From the IMG/VR virus record IMGVR_UViG_3300025112_000016, positions 1-53,846 of that record: a stretch of 53,846 nt of DNA, one strand, 5' to 3'. A program made the translations under genes and the position numbers. This DNA comes from a virus. This document shows positions 22,159 through 29,603 of this stretch, in pieces (position 1 is the stretch's first letter; every line of letters begins with the position of its first letter). The notes under the pieces are model-generated. The model was given only the letters and a program-made list of their open reading frames with translations, had not been told where the DNA came from and made no database searches.

Positions 22159-22252
22159 GAAATACGGAAAGTATAGACCAAACGCTGCGGAGATACTTAA
22201 AATAATAGAAGATAATAACCTACGCCCCAAGCGAAGGAGGAAAAAGAAATGA
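22124..22252 (+). CDS. 42-residue basic peptide
   Basis: MDTKILKRLIRKKYGKYR... ending RPKRRRKKK. Its coding end doubles as the AAGGAGG ribosome site of the next gene. Nucleic-acid binding plausible. Confidence 0.4.
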   Translation: MDTKILKRLIRKKYGKYRPNAAEILKIIEDNNLRPKRRRKKK

Positions 22253-22389
22253 AAAGAAATAAAGCAGATATGAATGGAATGACAGCATTGGAAAGATTGA
22301 ATTATCTTTCAGCAATCACAGGACTAATGTGTTTGAGAGATTACAGAGATTGGGAAGAAACACTATGCCCGTGCCCGGAGTGTAAATGA
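22249..22389 (+). CDS. 46-residue protein with terminal CPCPEC motif
   Basis: Helical body (MTALERLNYLSAITGLMCLRD) with CPCPECK at the end, a half zinc ribbon. Good ribosome site AAGGAGG. Might pair with a second half-ribbon in a partner. Confidence 0.45.
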   Translation: MKRNKADMNGMTALERLNYLSAITGLMCLRDYRDWEETLCPCPECK

Positions 22390-22490
22390 AGTGCTTAGAT
22401 TGTGGAATGAACTACCTTGGAATGAAGAAGGCCAACAAATACAACTGTCCCCGATGTAGTGTTAAAGATAGGGATAGCGGAGAAGTATAG
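22386..22490 (+). CDS. 34-residue zinc-ribbon microprotein
   Basis: CLDCG and CPRC with a basic linker; classic minimal ribbon. ATGA overlap with the preceding stop. Confidence 0.5.
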   Translation: MKCLDCGMNYLGMKKANKYNCPRCSVKDRDSGEV

Positions 22491-22491
22491 T

Positions 22492-22686
22492 ATGACCCGT
22501 AATTGTCCGAAATGTAAACAAACAGCCAAATTAGATAAGGGTGATTTAAAGATGGATATATTACAGCACTACTATTGTGGTGATTGTATGATATGGACAG
22601 AAGATAGACATACTAGCATTTGGACTGACGGAGTAGATGAATTTAAAAGCAATGGGAGAAAGCACCATACGAGGTTGTGTAGATGA
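22492..22686 (+). CDS. 64-residue zinc-ribbon protein
   Basis: MTRNCPKCKQTAKLDKGD and YYCGDCMIWTEDR: a well-formed zinc ribbon. His/Arg-rich end. Start one base after the previous stop; a longer in-frame start exists but overlaps more. Confidence 0.55.
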   Translation: MTRNCPKCKQTAKLDKGDLKMDILQHYYCGDCMIWTEDRHTSIWTDGVDEFKSNGRKHHTRLCR

Positions 22687-22886
22687 AAACCTACAAAGTT
22701 AAGCTGCACGAAGAGGACGTAGAGCGTCTGTGTATGCTGAAGATGGAAATGCAGCAAGATGATGGTAATGATGACGCTGATATGATATGTGATATATTCC
22801 AGCAAATTGAGAATCAGCGATTTGAGGAGTTGTCTCACAAATGGAAAAAAATGGAAAGCACAAATCCAGAATACAGGTTAGAATAA
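22683..22886 (+). CDS. Hypothetical 67-residue acidic protein
   Basis: Beta start (KTYKVKLHEEDVERL), helical acidic remainder. ATGA overlap with the gene before, shared base with the next. No motif. Confidence 0.5.
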   Translation: MKTYKVKLHEEDVERLCMLKMEMQQDDGNDDADMICDIFQQIENQRFEELSHKWKKMESTNPEYRLE

Positions 22887-23074
22887 TGGTAATGAATGAA
22901 GAGCAGGTGAGAGACCAATGCGTTTTACTCGCTGAAGAATGTTATAGGTTATGGAGCGAGATTGAGAGATTGAAAAAGGTAACTCAACACCAAGCAGATG
23001 AAATTTGTAAATTAGAATGGAGTGCTGCTATGGAGAGAAGAACTGCAAAGGCGGTGAAGCTGATAAATGAATAA
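22886..23074 (+). CDS. 62-residue coiled-coil protein
   Basis: MVMNEEQVRDQ, start at TAATG overlap. Continuous heptad-like helix (CYRLWSEIERLKKVTQH), three Cys. Probable oligomeric coiled coil. Confidence 0.5.
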   Translation: MVMNEEQVRDQCVLLAEECYRLWSEIERLKKVTQHQADEICKLEWSAAMERRTAKAVKLINE

Positions 23075-23297
23075 GACATACGAGAATGGAATGATATGCG
23101 AATGTGGTCCCCCAATGAGAGCCGGAGCTTATGATAACTGGAACTGGTGTGCTCCCTGTAGACGCATTTATGATAAAGACCATAAACGATGTCCTCGCTG
23201 CAATCAAAGTTTACGCTGGAAATCCAGGGGAAATAGCAAATGGGGACGAGACAAGCGAACGGGCCAATGGAGCCCAACAAAAAAGGTAATAATATGA
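23067..23297 (+). CDS. 76-residue zinc-ribbon protein, WNWC family copy 2
   Basis: GAYDNWNWCAPC, DKDHKRCPRCNQSLRWKSR and a basic tail. Paralog of the gene at 20922, about 2.1 kb upstream, with the same spacing of Cys, Trp and Asp residues plus an extra N-terminal CECG. Suggests the cassette grew by duplication. Confidence 0.65.
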   Translation: MNKTYENGMICECGPPMRAGAYDNWNWCAPCRRIYDKDHKRCPRCNQSLRWKSRGNSKWGRDKRTGQWSPTKKVII

Positions 23298-23662
23298 GTA
23301 AACACGAAAGACTGGAAGAAGAAATAAGACGGCTAGAATTCGAAGCAGAAGTATTGAAAGACTGTGTATGCAATCTCTTCGAATTGAATAATGGAGAATA
23401 TAGTTTAAGCGATATGGATGGAGCACTAGAATATTGGAGACAGTATTTTGAAACCTGCGGTATTGGAGATGCTATCCATCGGGAAGAATCCCAGCCGTGG
23501 AGAAAGAAGAAAGAGCAGATAGAACTGATACAGGGTGATGAATATAAGAAATACTGGACTTGTAAAGTATGTGGTAAAGATACGTCCAAAGTAGATTATG
23601 ATTACTTGGTAGCACATAACTTGCATTTAGAGTGCGTATTAAAGAAGGAGATGAAGAAATGA
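23294..23662 (+). CDS. Coiled-coil plus zinc-finger protein
   Basis: 122 residues from MSKHERLEEEI (ATGA overlap; an earlier in-frame start lies inside the previous gene). N-terminal acidic coiled coil, Trp/Tyr-rich centre, C-terminal CKVCGKDTSKVDYDYL with HNLHLEC, a C-x2-C...H...C finger. Confidence 0.55.
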   Translation: MSKHERLEEEIRRLEFEAEVLKDCVCNLFELNNGEYSLSDMDGALEYWRQYFETCGIGDAIHREESQPWRKKKEQIELIQGDEYKKYWTCKVCGKDTSKVDYDYLVAHNLHLECVLKKEMKK

Positions 23663-23763
23663 GCGCAATAAATGTAACAATCCGAATACCTACAGAACCT
23701 GAGTTTTGGCTGTTTTTGGCAGGACTCCTTATGTTTTGTATGTGGCTGGTGATGAATGACTAA
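23659..23763 (+). CDS. 34-residue single-span membrane peptide
   Basis: Beta-like start (MSAINVTIRIPTEPE) and one hydrophobic helix (FWLFLAGLLMFCMWLVM). Overlaps neighbours. Forms a membrane pair with the next gene. Confidence 0.45.
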   Translation: MSAINVTIRIPTEPEFWLFLAGLLMFCMWLVMND

Positions 23764-23899
23764 TTATTTTACTGACAAAGCTAAACAAGAATATGAGAAA
23801 CGCAAAAAGAGAGATATGACTTCTGCGGACTGGTGTATGCTCGTAAGCCTCTTTATAATCATCTGGATATTGATGATACTGAGGTATTGGAATAATTGA
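23756..23899 (+). CDS. 47-residue single-span membrane peptide
   Basis: Basic N-terminal helix (KAKQEYEKRKKRDM) then a span (WCMLVSLFIIIWILMIL). By charge the N-terminus stays inside. Directly coupled to the methyltransferase gene (TTGA). Confidence 0.45.
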   Translation: MTNYFTDKAKQEYEKRKKRDMTSADWCMLVSLFIIIWILMILRYWNN

Positions 23900-24879
23900 C
23901 AAGCGTTGAAATACTTTTAGGTGATGCACTCAGCAGAGTGAAAACATTAGCCGAAGGAAGTATTCAAACAGTTGTTACATCACCACCGTATTGGGGATTA
24001 AGAGATTATGGCACCGCTAGTTGGGAAGGCGGTGATAGCACTTGCGAACATTCTATTTCGATGCCTTCGAAGTGGACAGATAAAAAACGGAGAGCAGACC
24101 GCCCCGAAGTCGCTAACCGTGGGGGAGACAATAGCAAGTGCCACAAATGTGGAGCCCTCCGCATAGATGAACAAATTGGATTAGAGTCATCACCAGAGAA
24201 ATATATTAGCAATCTCGTCCAGTTATTTGATGAGATTAAACGAATTTTAGCAGACGATGGAACCGTCTGGATTAACATAGGGGACAGCTATGTTGGTCAG
24301 TCGTGGTCAGGCAAAGGAAATGTAGGCAGCGATAAGAAAGGAAGAAGGGGAGCAGGTCATAAGAAGCAAGGGAAAGGATTGAAACCCAAAGACCTGGTAG
24401 GCATTCCGTGGATGCTCGCTTTCGCAATGAGAGAAGCGGGGTGGTATCTAAGAAGCGATATCATCTGGGCCAAGCCAAATCCTATTCCAGAACCTGTGAG
24501 AGACAGACCCACCAGAGCACACGAATACATTTTTTTATTTTCAAAAAACCGCAAATATTACTACGATTACGAAGCAGTAAAAGAAAAAACGGTGGACGGG
24601 TTGGGGCTGAGAAATGCCCGAGATGTATGGTTTATAACACCTCGTCAGCATCGTGGGGAACACATTGCAGTGTTTCCTTTTGAGTTACCTGAGAGATGTA
24701 TATTAGCTGCTACGCGCGTAGGAGACACCGTATTGGACCCCTTTGTAGGAAGTGGCACTGTCTGTGAAGTAGCTAAGAGATTAAATAGAAACAGCGTTGG
24801 CATAGAATTAAACGAGCGATATTTTAATATAGCAGCGAAGTTAATGAAGATTACTACATTGGAGGACTTCAGTGGCTAA
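23896..24879 (+). CDS. DNA methyltransferase, SPPYW (N4-cytosine/N6-adenine) class
   Basis: 327 residues. TSPPYWGLRDYG (about 28-39) is catalytic motif IV in the SPPY form; DPFVGSGT near residue 280 is the SAM-binding motif I, so motif order is the beta class. A Cys/His insertion (CEHS ... CHKCG) is common in virus members. TTG start overlaps the previous stop. No restriction endonuclease is adjacent, so it is an orphan enzyme, most likely protecting viral DNA from host restriction or marking it. Confidence 0.9.
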   Translation: MTSVEILLGDALSRVKTLAEGSIQTVVTSPPYWGLRDYGTASWEGGDSTCEHSISMPSKWTDKKRRADRPEVANRGGDNSKCHKCGALRIDEQIGLESSPEKYISNLVQLFDEIKRILADDGTVWINIGDSYVGQSWSGKGNVGSDKKGRRGAGHKKQGKGLKPKDLVGIPWMLAFAMREAGWYLRSDIIWAKPNPIPEPVRDRPTRAHEYIFLFSKNRKYYYDYEAVKEKTVDGLGLRNARDVWFITPRQHRGEHIAVFPFELPERCILAATRVGDTVLDPFVGSGTVCEVAKRLNRNSVGIELNERYFNIAAKLMKITTLEDFSG

Positions 24880-25357
24880 AGTTGATACGGGTAAGAATTT
24901 TGAAAGTGAGATTCGCAAATCTTTAAAAAAAGTTAATTGCTTCTGGTTCAGGATACAAGATACTAATGATGTATCGCGATTTGTTAAATTAGCCATTGCT
25001 GAAAAACAACCAGCTGACTTTATGGCTGTTTGTAAAGGTGTTCCAGTATTAATAGAGTGTAAGACTAGTAAAAGAGAAACATCTTTTCCTCTGTATTATA
25101 GCCGAACTCGTGCTATTCCTGTGCATCAGGTAGAAGCAGCGAAGAAAATGGAGAAGAATGGCGGTAAAGCTTTTTTTCTATTGAGAAAGGATAAACCCCG
25201 AGCCAAAAGAGTATTTGCAGTGAATTACCGAGTCATTGAGAAGTTTTATAAAAATAAGAAAAAATCAGTGAAGTGGGAACAAATTGAAAAAGAGGCGATT
25301 GAACTGTCTTCCTTTTCAAATCCTCTACGTTGGCATCTGGAGCCGATACTTTTATAA
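24872..25357 (+). CDS. Holliday-junction-resolvase-like PD-(D/E)XK nuclease
   Basis: 161 residues, GTG start after TTGGAGGACTTCA. GKNFESEIRKSL (Glu of motif I), PADFMAV (Asp) and VLIECKTSK (E-x-K) form the nuclease core in the order of Hjc/RecU and related resolvases; VHQVEAAKKM continues the fold. Likely resolves branched DNA before packaging or during recombination with the Cas4-like nuclease. Confidence 0.8.
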   Translation: MAKVDTGKNFESEIRKSLKKVNCFWFRIQDTNDVSRFVKLAIAEKQPADFMAVCKGVPVLIECKTSKRETSFPLYYSRTRAIPVHQVEAAKKMEKNGGKAFFLLRKDKPRAKRVFAVNYRVIEKFYKNKKKSVKWEQIEKEAIELSSFSNPLRWHLEPILL

Positions 25358-25358
25358 A
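25351..25358 (+). promoter_or_regulatory. TATA box before the replication block
   Basis: GATACTTTTATAAATC, TATA element TTTATAAA centred 25 bases before the ATG at 25380. It overlaps the stop of the nuclease gene. Leaderless start expected. Confidence 0.55.
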
Positions 25359-25379
25359 TCAGCAAGAGATGTGAAAAAA

Positions 25380-25550
25380 ATGGTAGTGAATAAGAATGAG
25401 GTCAAAACGATAATGAAAATACTACGAGAGTATTGGACTGAATCTTCGATAGAAATGGTGTTACAACAGGTGTGGGAAAGCGTGGGCAAACACAGTGAAA
25501 ATGTATCCCTCCAAGAAACCATAATCAGAATGAAAGAGGATAAATTATGA
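25380..25550 (+). CDS. Hypothetical 56-residue helical protein
   Basis: MVVNKNEVKTIMKILREYW..., leaderless behind the TATA box. All-helical, no Cys. ATGA overlap with the next gene. Function unknown. Confidence 0.5.
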   Translation: MVVNKNEVKTIMKILREYWTESSIEMVLQQVWESVGKHSENVSLQETIIRMKEDKL

Positions 25551-25900
25551 CTATTTTAAGTGAGTTTTGTCGGATGCTGAATGACCCTGATAAGGACATT
25601 GAGCTAGATACTATAATAAAGAATGACCGTGAAAAAGCAATTTATGAGAAGTGGATACAAATATTCAATACTATTACACCCTTTAATATTCCTCAAGGAG
25701 CTGCATTGATAGACTCTTCTTTTAAAATGGGCAAGAGGGATTGTCTTATTTTTTTATCTTATATGAAATTTTTTGAACAGCGGTTGGAAACAATGAAAAA
25801 GAGGGACGGCACAATGCCATCCGCTGATGAAATGATGAACCAGCTAGTAAATGCAATGGATAAAGAAGGAGTAGGTCGTGACACATCATATATCGGATAA
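25547..25900 (+). CDS. Hypothetical 117-residue protein
   Basis: Helical, slightly acidic (LSEFCRMLNDPDKDIELD; MKFFEQRLETMKKRDG). No recognised motif. Lies at the head of the replication-gene operon; could be a regulator. Confidence 0.5.
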   Translation: MTILSEFCRMLNDPDKDIELDTIIKNDREKAIYEKWIQIFNTITPFNIPQGAALIDSSFKMGKRDCLIFLSYMKFFEQRLETMKKRDGTMPSADEMMNQLVNAMDKEGVGRDTSYIG

Positions 25901-26171
25901 GGAGCGCCAGTTTCAGAACATCTGGAGCAAACAAGGAACGAAAAGTAGAGATAGGCTATGTCAAAAAATGAAATCAAGAGGAGTGGAGCCCACATATACA
26001 ATGTGTCGCCACTATTGGTTGGGAAAAATCCAGCCATACAAGGAACCTAACACGGGTGAAGTAGTACACATCCACATAGGGGAAATCAAAAGGAGGAAAC
26101 GAAGATATGGAAGAACCTCACGGATATTGGAGAACAAAAATCGACATAAGAAACGCAGACCTAACAGGTGA
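25878..26171 (+). CDS. Hypothetical basic protein (GTG start)
   Basis: 97 residues, GTG after GGAGTAGGTC. Arg/Lys-rich throughout with a strongly basic C-terminus (EIKRRKRRYGRTSRI ... KKRRPNR); MSRGVEPT-like segments could form a short helix-turn-helix but this is not certain. Overlaps the next gene by 65 bases, so either end could be trimmed. Confidence 0.45.
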   Translation: MTHHISDKERQFQNIWSKQGTKSRDRLCQKMKSRGVEPTYTMCRHYWLGKIQPYKEPNTGEVVHIHIGEIKRRKRRYGRTSRILENKNRHKKRRPNR

Positions 26172-26409
26172 TTGGTGGCCTTTCGTTGAAAACATCAACG
26201 ATATACTGGAACGAATGCAGGAACTTGAAAATGAAATCGACGCTATATCAAATGGTGTAGGTGAAGCTAAGGGACTTGGAAGAGGCCTATACAAACTTTT
26301 ATATAAGTTAGGCTTCCTTGACAAGGAGTGGAAAATCAACTGGGTAGCAGCCCAAAATTTAAAGGAGATGTTGGAAAATGACAGAAATGAAGAAGGAAAC
26401 GGAAAATAA
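26107..26409 (+). CDS. Hypothetical acidic protein
   Basis: 100 residues, strong ribosome site AAAAGGAGGAAACGAAGAT. Acidic coiled-coil start (ILERMQELENEIDAIS) and a Gly/Leu-rich middle (GLGRGLYKLLYKLGF). No family recognised. Confidence 0.5.
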   Translation: MEEPHGYWRTKIDIRNADLTGDWWPFVENINDILERMQELENEIDAISNGVGEAKGLGRGLYKLLYKLGFLDKEWKINWVAAQNLKEMLENDRNEEGNGK

Positions 26410-26683
26410 GACTGACCAGAGAGCTCTCTTGGAAAGTTTTTATCAGCTAGATAAAGAAAACAGTGCATTGCGCGGTGGTAATAAGCATATTTTCAAAATT
26501 GGTGTAGTAAGCCTAGAAATTGTACCTACATCTAAAACAGAATCGTTGGATGATGTGTTTAAACTATTCATCAAATTTGCTAGAGAACTAAAGAAACTGC
26601 ACGGTGACGACCATCTAGTTGCTAAATTTCTAAGTGAAGGGGATGGAATGGCGCCTCCTGTAGGCGAAATGATGATAGGATGA
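26378..26683 (+). CDS. Hypothetical 101-residue protein
   Basis: Charged N-terminus, then a beta-strand pair (FKIGVVSLEIVPTS) and a helix (DDVFKLFIKFARELKKL). Start behind AAAGGAGATGTTGGAAA. ATGA overlap with the next gene. Unknown. Confidence 0.5.
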   Translation: MTEMKKETENKTDQRALLESFYQLDKENSALRGGNKHIFKIGVVSLEIVPTSKTESLDDVFKLFIKFARELKKLHGDDHLVAKFLSEGDGMAPPVGEMMIG

Positions 26684-26970
26684 TTGGATTAAAAGAAGGA
26701 GCTTCTGTAGGACGCTGTGGATGGTGTAAAAGCCATATAAAAGACGGTGACAGGATGGTAGCTTCTCGGTTTGCCAAGATTATACACGCAAAATGGTATT
26801 GTGGCGATTGTCTACTCTCTTTAAAAGATACTGTAGATAATATAGATGTGCATACCGAATATATGAAAGATAGAAAAAGTGCCAACGAAAAGGATGATTT
26901 TAGCGAAGTTAACAGAAAGTATTATGTTGATGATACAGGTAAACTGCATCGCAACAAAGGCTTTAAGTAG
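26680..26970 (+). CDS. Zinc-finger protein
   Basis: 96 residues. CGWCKSHIKDGDRMV and HAKWYCGDC form a C-x2-C...H...C-x2-C zinc site similar to LIM or PARP-type fingers; the C-terminal half is charged. May be a nucleic-acid or protein adaptor. Confidence 0.6.
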   Translation: MIGLKEGASVGRCGWCKSHIKDGDRMVASRFAKIIHAKWYCGDCLLSLKDTVDNIDVHTEYMKDRKSANEKDDFSEVNRKYYVDDTGKLHRNKGFK

Positions 26971-27002
26971 CAACTTAGCGTGCTTAGCAATAGGTCGAAA
27001 CT

Positions 27003-27227
27003 ATGACTGACAACAAGAACAACGGATTGGAGGAGCTTTCAGGGCTCTTCCGTAATGAAAGCAAGAAGGGCGATATCTACTACGGTGGCAAGCTCAGCGA
27101 TGGAACTGAAGTGGTTATGTTCCGTAACTCCTACTGGGAGGAAGGAAAGAACCGCCCCTATTTCCGTCTATACAAGAGAACGGAAGAGGGAACACAAGGA
27201 AAGAAAGCTGAAACAGTCCAAGACTAG
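27003..27227 (+). CDS. Small beta-rich protein, DUF736-like
   Basis: 74 residues. ELSGLFRNESKKGDIYYGGK, then GTEVVMFRNSYW and RPYFRLYKR follow the L-G-x-L(F)-x-N-x2-K ... Y-x-G pattern of short DUF736-type proteins found next to replication genes in phages. Likely single-domain, perhaps ssDNA- or polymerase-associated. Codon use is a little more GC-rich than its neighbours. It abuts the next gene with no spacer. Confidence 0.55.
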   Translation: MTDNKNNGLEELSGLFRNESKKGDIYYGGKLSDGTEVVMFRNSYWEEGKNRPYFRLYKRTEEGTQGKKAETVQD

Positions 27228-27917
27228 ATGAGTGACTTTAGCGACTGGCTGCAATCGGGTAAAAGTGAGAGAGTCTGGCTTTCAGACTCAATGACCGCTC
27301 TTGCTCAATTTGCATATATTAATCCTCTTCACAGATTAAAACATTGGGATGCTAAAAAGCATCGAAGGGTTGATTGTTGGCAACAACGAGAACAAAAATG
27401 TTACTACTGTGAAGCAGGTCTCTCCCAAATACACGATTATACTTATGGGATGTACATAGAGAAGGGAAACACCGAGATAAAATATCTCAGCACCACTCTT
27501 ACAACTCATACATTATTCCAAAGAACATTTTCTCAAATGTTTGACAAGAATGAAAATCCCTGCGATTTGATATTTGCTTTTGAACGTACTAAAATTACGT
27601 CGCTTAAAGGAGCACGAGTCAATGGATACAGTATTAAATACACAAAAGATAAGGAAATGTTTGTTCCAGAAGTGATGCGCCCATCTCCACTCACTCCGCA
27701 CCAAAACAAGGTGCGTGATTTCAAATGGGTTGTTCCAGAAGAAATCGTACTTAATCTAATTGATGATGATGGCAAACCATTCAATTTAATTGACTTGTTC
27801 TTGAAGATAAAAGACATTGCTCCCCGTCTAAGCGAAAAGAAAGCCAAAGCCTATGCCATTGGATTACTTGAAAATGGAATAATTGACGTAAGAAAGGCAA
27901 AGGAGTATAGACAGTGA
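27228..27917 (+). CDS. Possible single-stranded DNA-binding protein
   Basis: 229 residues. An N-terminal domain with VDCWQQREQKCYYCEAGLSQ (Cys pair CYYC) and beta-rich segments (YGMYIEKGNTEIKYLST) resembles the zinc-containing ssDNA-binding proteins used by some large phages. The C-terminal half is mixed, ending in a helix. Position directly before the AAA+ ATPase and polymerase genes supports a replication role. Not proven by motif; it could be a helicase loader. Confidence 0.45.
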   Translation: MSDFSDWLQSGKSERVWLSDSMTALAQFAYINPLHRLKHWDAKKHRRVDCWQQREQKCYYCEAGLSQIHDYTYGMYIEKGNTEIKYLSTTLTTHTLFQRTFSQMFDKNENPCDLIFAFERTKITSLKGARVNGYSIKYTKDKEMFVPEVMRPSPLTPHQNKVRDFKWVVPEEIVLNLIDDDGKPFNLIDLFLKIKDIAPRLSEKKAKAYAIGLLENGIIDVRKAKEYRQ

Positions 27918-29314
27918 GTGATTTTGAAATAGAAGATTTAGTAAGATACTTTCACAATGTAAAAAATAACAAAGGTGAATTGGTACCCATTATTGGAGAA
28001 GATAAACTAGCTGTAACATCAGTGTTAGCTTATTTATTAGAAGATACCAATTTTATGATTAACGCATACAGTGGGACAGGCAAGACTGTTATTATGAATG
28101 CAGTATTCCAACTGTTAGAGAACACGGGCATTCCTTATGTTGTTATTGAACAGTTATCTGATACAGCATTGTGGTATGATATGGAAAGGATAAACAATGC
28201 ACGTTTCATTGCTATTCCTGAAGCACAGAAATGTCCCGAGAGTATCATTGAAATTTTAAAGACGTGGGCTGATGACCGACCTGCAGAAAGAAGACGCACT
28301 GATGTCACTATTCAGGACATACGACGACAGACACTTCATCCTAAATTTGTTTTTATGTGCAAAGCAGTGGAAAACACACGCGGTAATCTTTTTCTGGATG
28401 CAGAATTGGAACGTCGTTATATGATAACCCATACCAATCCCACAGTTAAACAGACAGAAGATGTGCTCAAGCAGAAACTTAGGGCTGCATCATCTCCCGA
28501 TGGAGATTTACAAACGATGAGTGATGAAGAAATAAGTGGATTAAAGAAACATATAGTAGATTGTATCGTCCAGCGTGATGATTCACAGGCAGTTAAGATA
28601 AGAAATCCTTGTGCTCCATTTTTGTTTGATATTATCCCTACACTATTTCCTATTGCTAGAAGTAAAGTACATTACTTCTTAAAGATAATAAATGCCGTAG
28701 CCCGTTTCTTCCCTGATGATATAATGAGGGTAGAGAGGGAGGATGAAACATACGGATTGATAACTCCTAAACATAATTGGTTAGCAACTCAAATATATAT
28801 TGATACCTTTGTTACCGAATGTTTGCAGATGCCATCGCACGGCATTGATATACTTCACCTCATTCCAGATAGCGAAATGGATAGCTACGGTATGATAAGC
28901 AGTGACGTTACAAAGATGTCCACTAAAGAAATTCAACAAGCAGCTCGGGCTGCAGGTCTTCCCTTTGCTCAGAAAAACATCAACCCGTTGCTACAATCAT
29001 TGGTAATGTTAGGTTTCCTGGAGATGGAGGAAAGTGATAAGAAGAAGCGGTCCTTCTTTAAATCACCACTGATTAGAGAACCCAGTACCAAAATCGATTG
29101 GGCTGTTTTAATGGGAGCCACTCAAGAATTAGTAAGAGATAGCTGGCCCGAAATAGCTGATGAATATATCACCACCCACTGTAATGAAGTGCCAGTTACT
29201 AATCCCTTCACGCAGGAAAAGGTGATACTGACTGCCGATTCTACAGTTTCTCCTAAAAAGAAACCAGATTACGAAACGTCCACAGCAGACTATGGAGAAT
29301 GGTTGAATGAGTAA
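27914..29314 (+). CDS. AAA+/P-loop ATPase, candidate replicative helicase
   Basis: 466 residues. Walker A is AYSGTGKT (about 51-58). The expected Walker B strand reads RFIAIPEAQK, without the usual Asp-Glu pair, so hydrolysis chemistry may differ. An arginine-rich segment (RPAERRRTDVT) and a KFVFMCKAVENTRGN sensor-like strand follow. Residues about 330-390 form a winged-helix-like domain (TKEIQQAARAAGL ... LLQSLVMLGFLEM), as in MCM or related proteins. ATGA coupling with the genes on both sides and its place beside PolB suggest the viral helicase or a loader. Confidence 0.65.
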   Translation: MSDFEIEDLVRYFHNVKNNKGELVPIIGEDKLAVTSVLAYLLEDTNFMINAYSGTGKTVIMNAVFQLLENTGIPYVVIEQLSDTALWYDMERINNARFIAIPEAQKCPESIIEILKTWADDRPAERRRTDVTIQDIRRQTLHPKFVFMCKAVENTRGNLFLDAELERRYMITHTNPTVKQTEDVLKQKLRAASSPDGDLQTMSDEEISGLKKHIVDCIVQRDDSQAVKIRNPCAPFLFDIIPTLFPIARSKVHYFLKIINAVARFFPDDIMRVEREDETYGLITPKHNWLATQIYIDTFVTECLQMPSHGIDILHLIPDSEMDSYGMISSDVTKMSTKEIQQAARAAGLPFAQKNINPLLQSLVMLGFLEMEESDKKKRSFFKSPLIREPSTKIDWAVLMGATQELVRDSWPEIADEYITTHCNEVPVTNPFTQEKVILTADSTVSPKKKPDYETSTADYGEWLNE

Positions 29315-29603
29315 AATACGATTACCTTATGCACCTCGTGGTGAAATGTTTGCATTGGTCAAAGAATTAAGCGGAGGCTCGCGCTTAATAGCTGTATGTG
29401 AAGATAACAAGACTCGGATGATAAGAATCGGAGGCCGTCTTAAAAAAAAAGTATGGGTACGACAGGGAGACCTGCTTATAATAAAAAAATGGACTGTCCA
29501 AGAGGATTCAAAAGGCGATTTGGTTTATCGTTATATTAAAACTCAGCAAGAAGTTTTAAAAAGAGACGGCCTACTCCCTGAAAATATGGATATTAAACTA
29601 TGA
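29307..29603 (+). CDS. eif1A: Translation initiation factor 1A homolog (aIF1A)
   Basis: 98 residues, one S1-like OB fold. The family signature reads clearly: EMFALVKELSGGSRLIAVCE, DNKTRMIRIGGRLKKKVWVR, QGDLLIIKKWTVQ, then GDLVYRYIKTQQEVLKRDG. In cells aIF1A binds the small ribosomal subunit A site and helps start-codon selection. Length matches archaeal aIF1A. It overlaps the ATPase gene by 8 bases and the polymerase gene by 4, so it is made together with the replication machinery. It may redirect host ribosomes, or the OB fold could have been re-used for ssDNA; the intact ribosome-facing basic residues favour translation. Confidence 0.9.
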   Translation: MSKIRLPYAPRGEMFALVKELSGGSRLIAVCEDNKTRMIRIGGRLKKKVWVRQGDLLIIKKWTVQEDSKGDLVYRYIKTQQEVLKRDGLLPENMDIKL

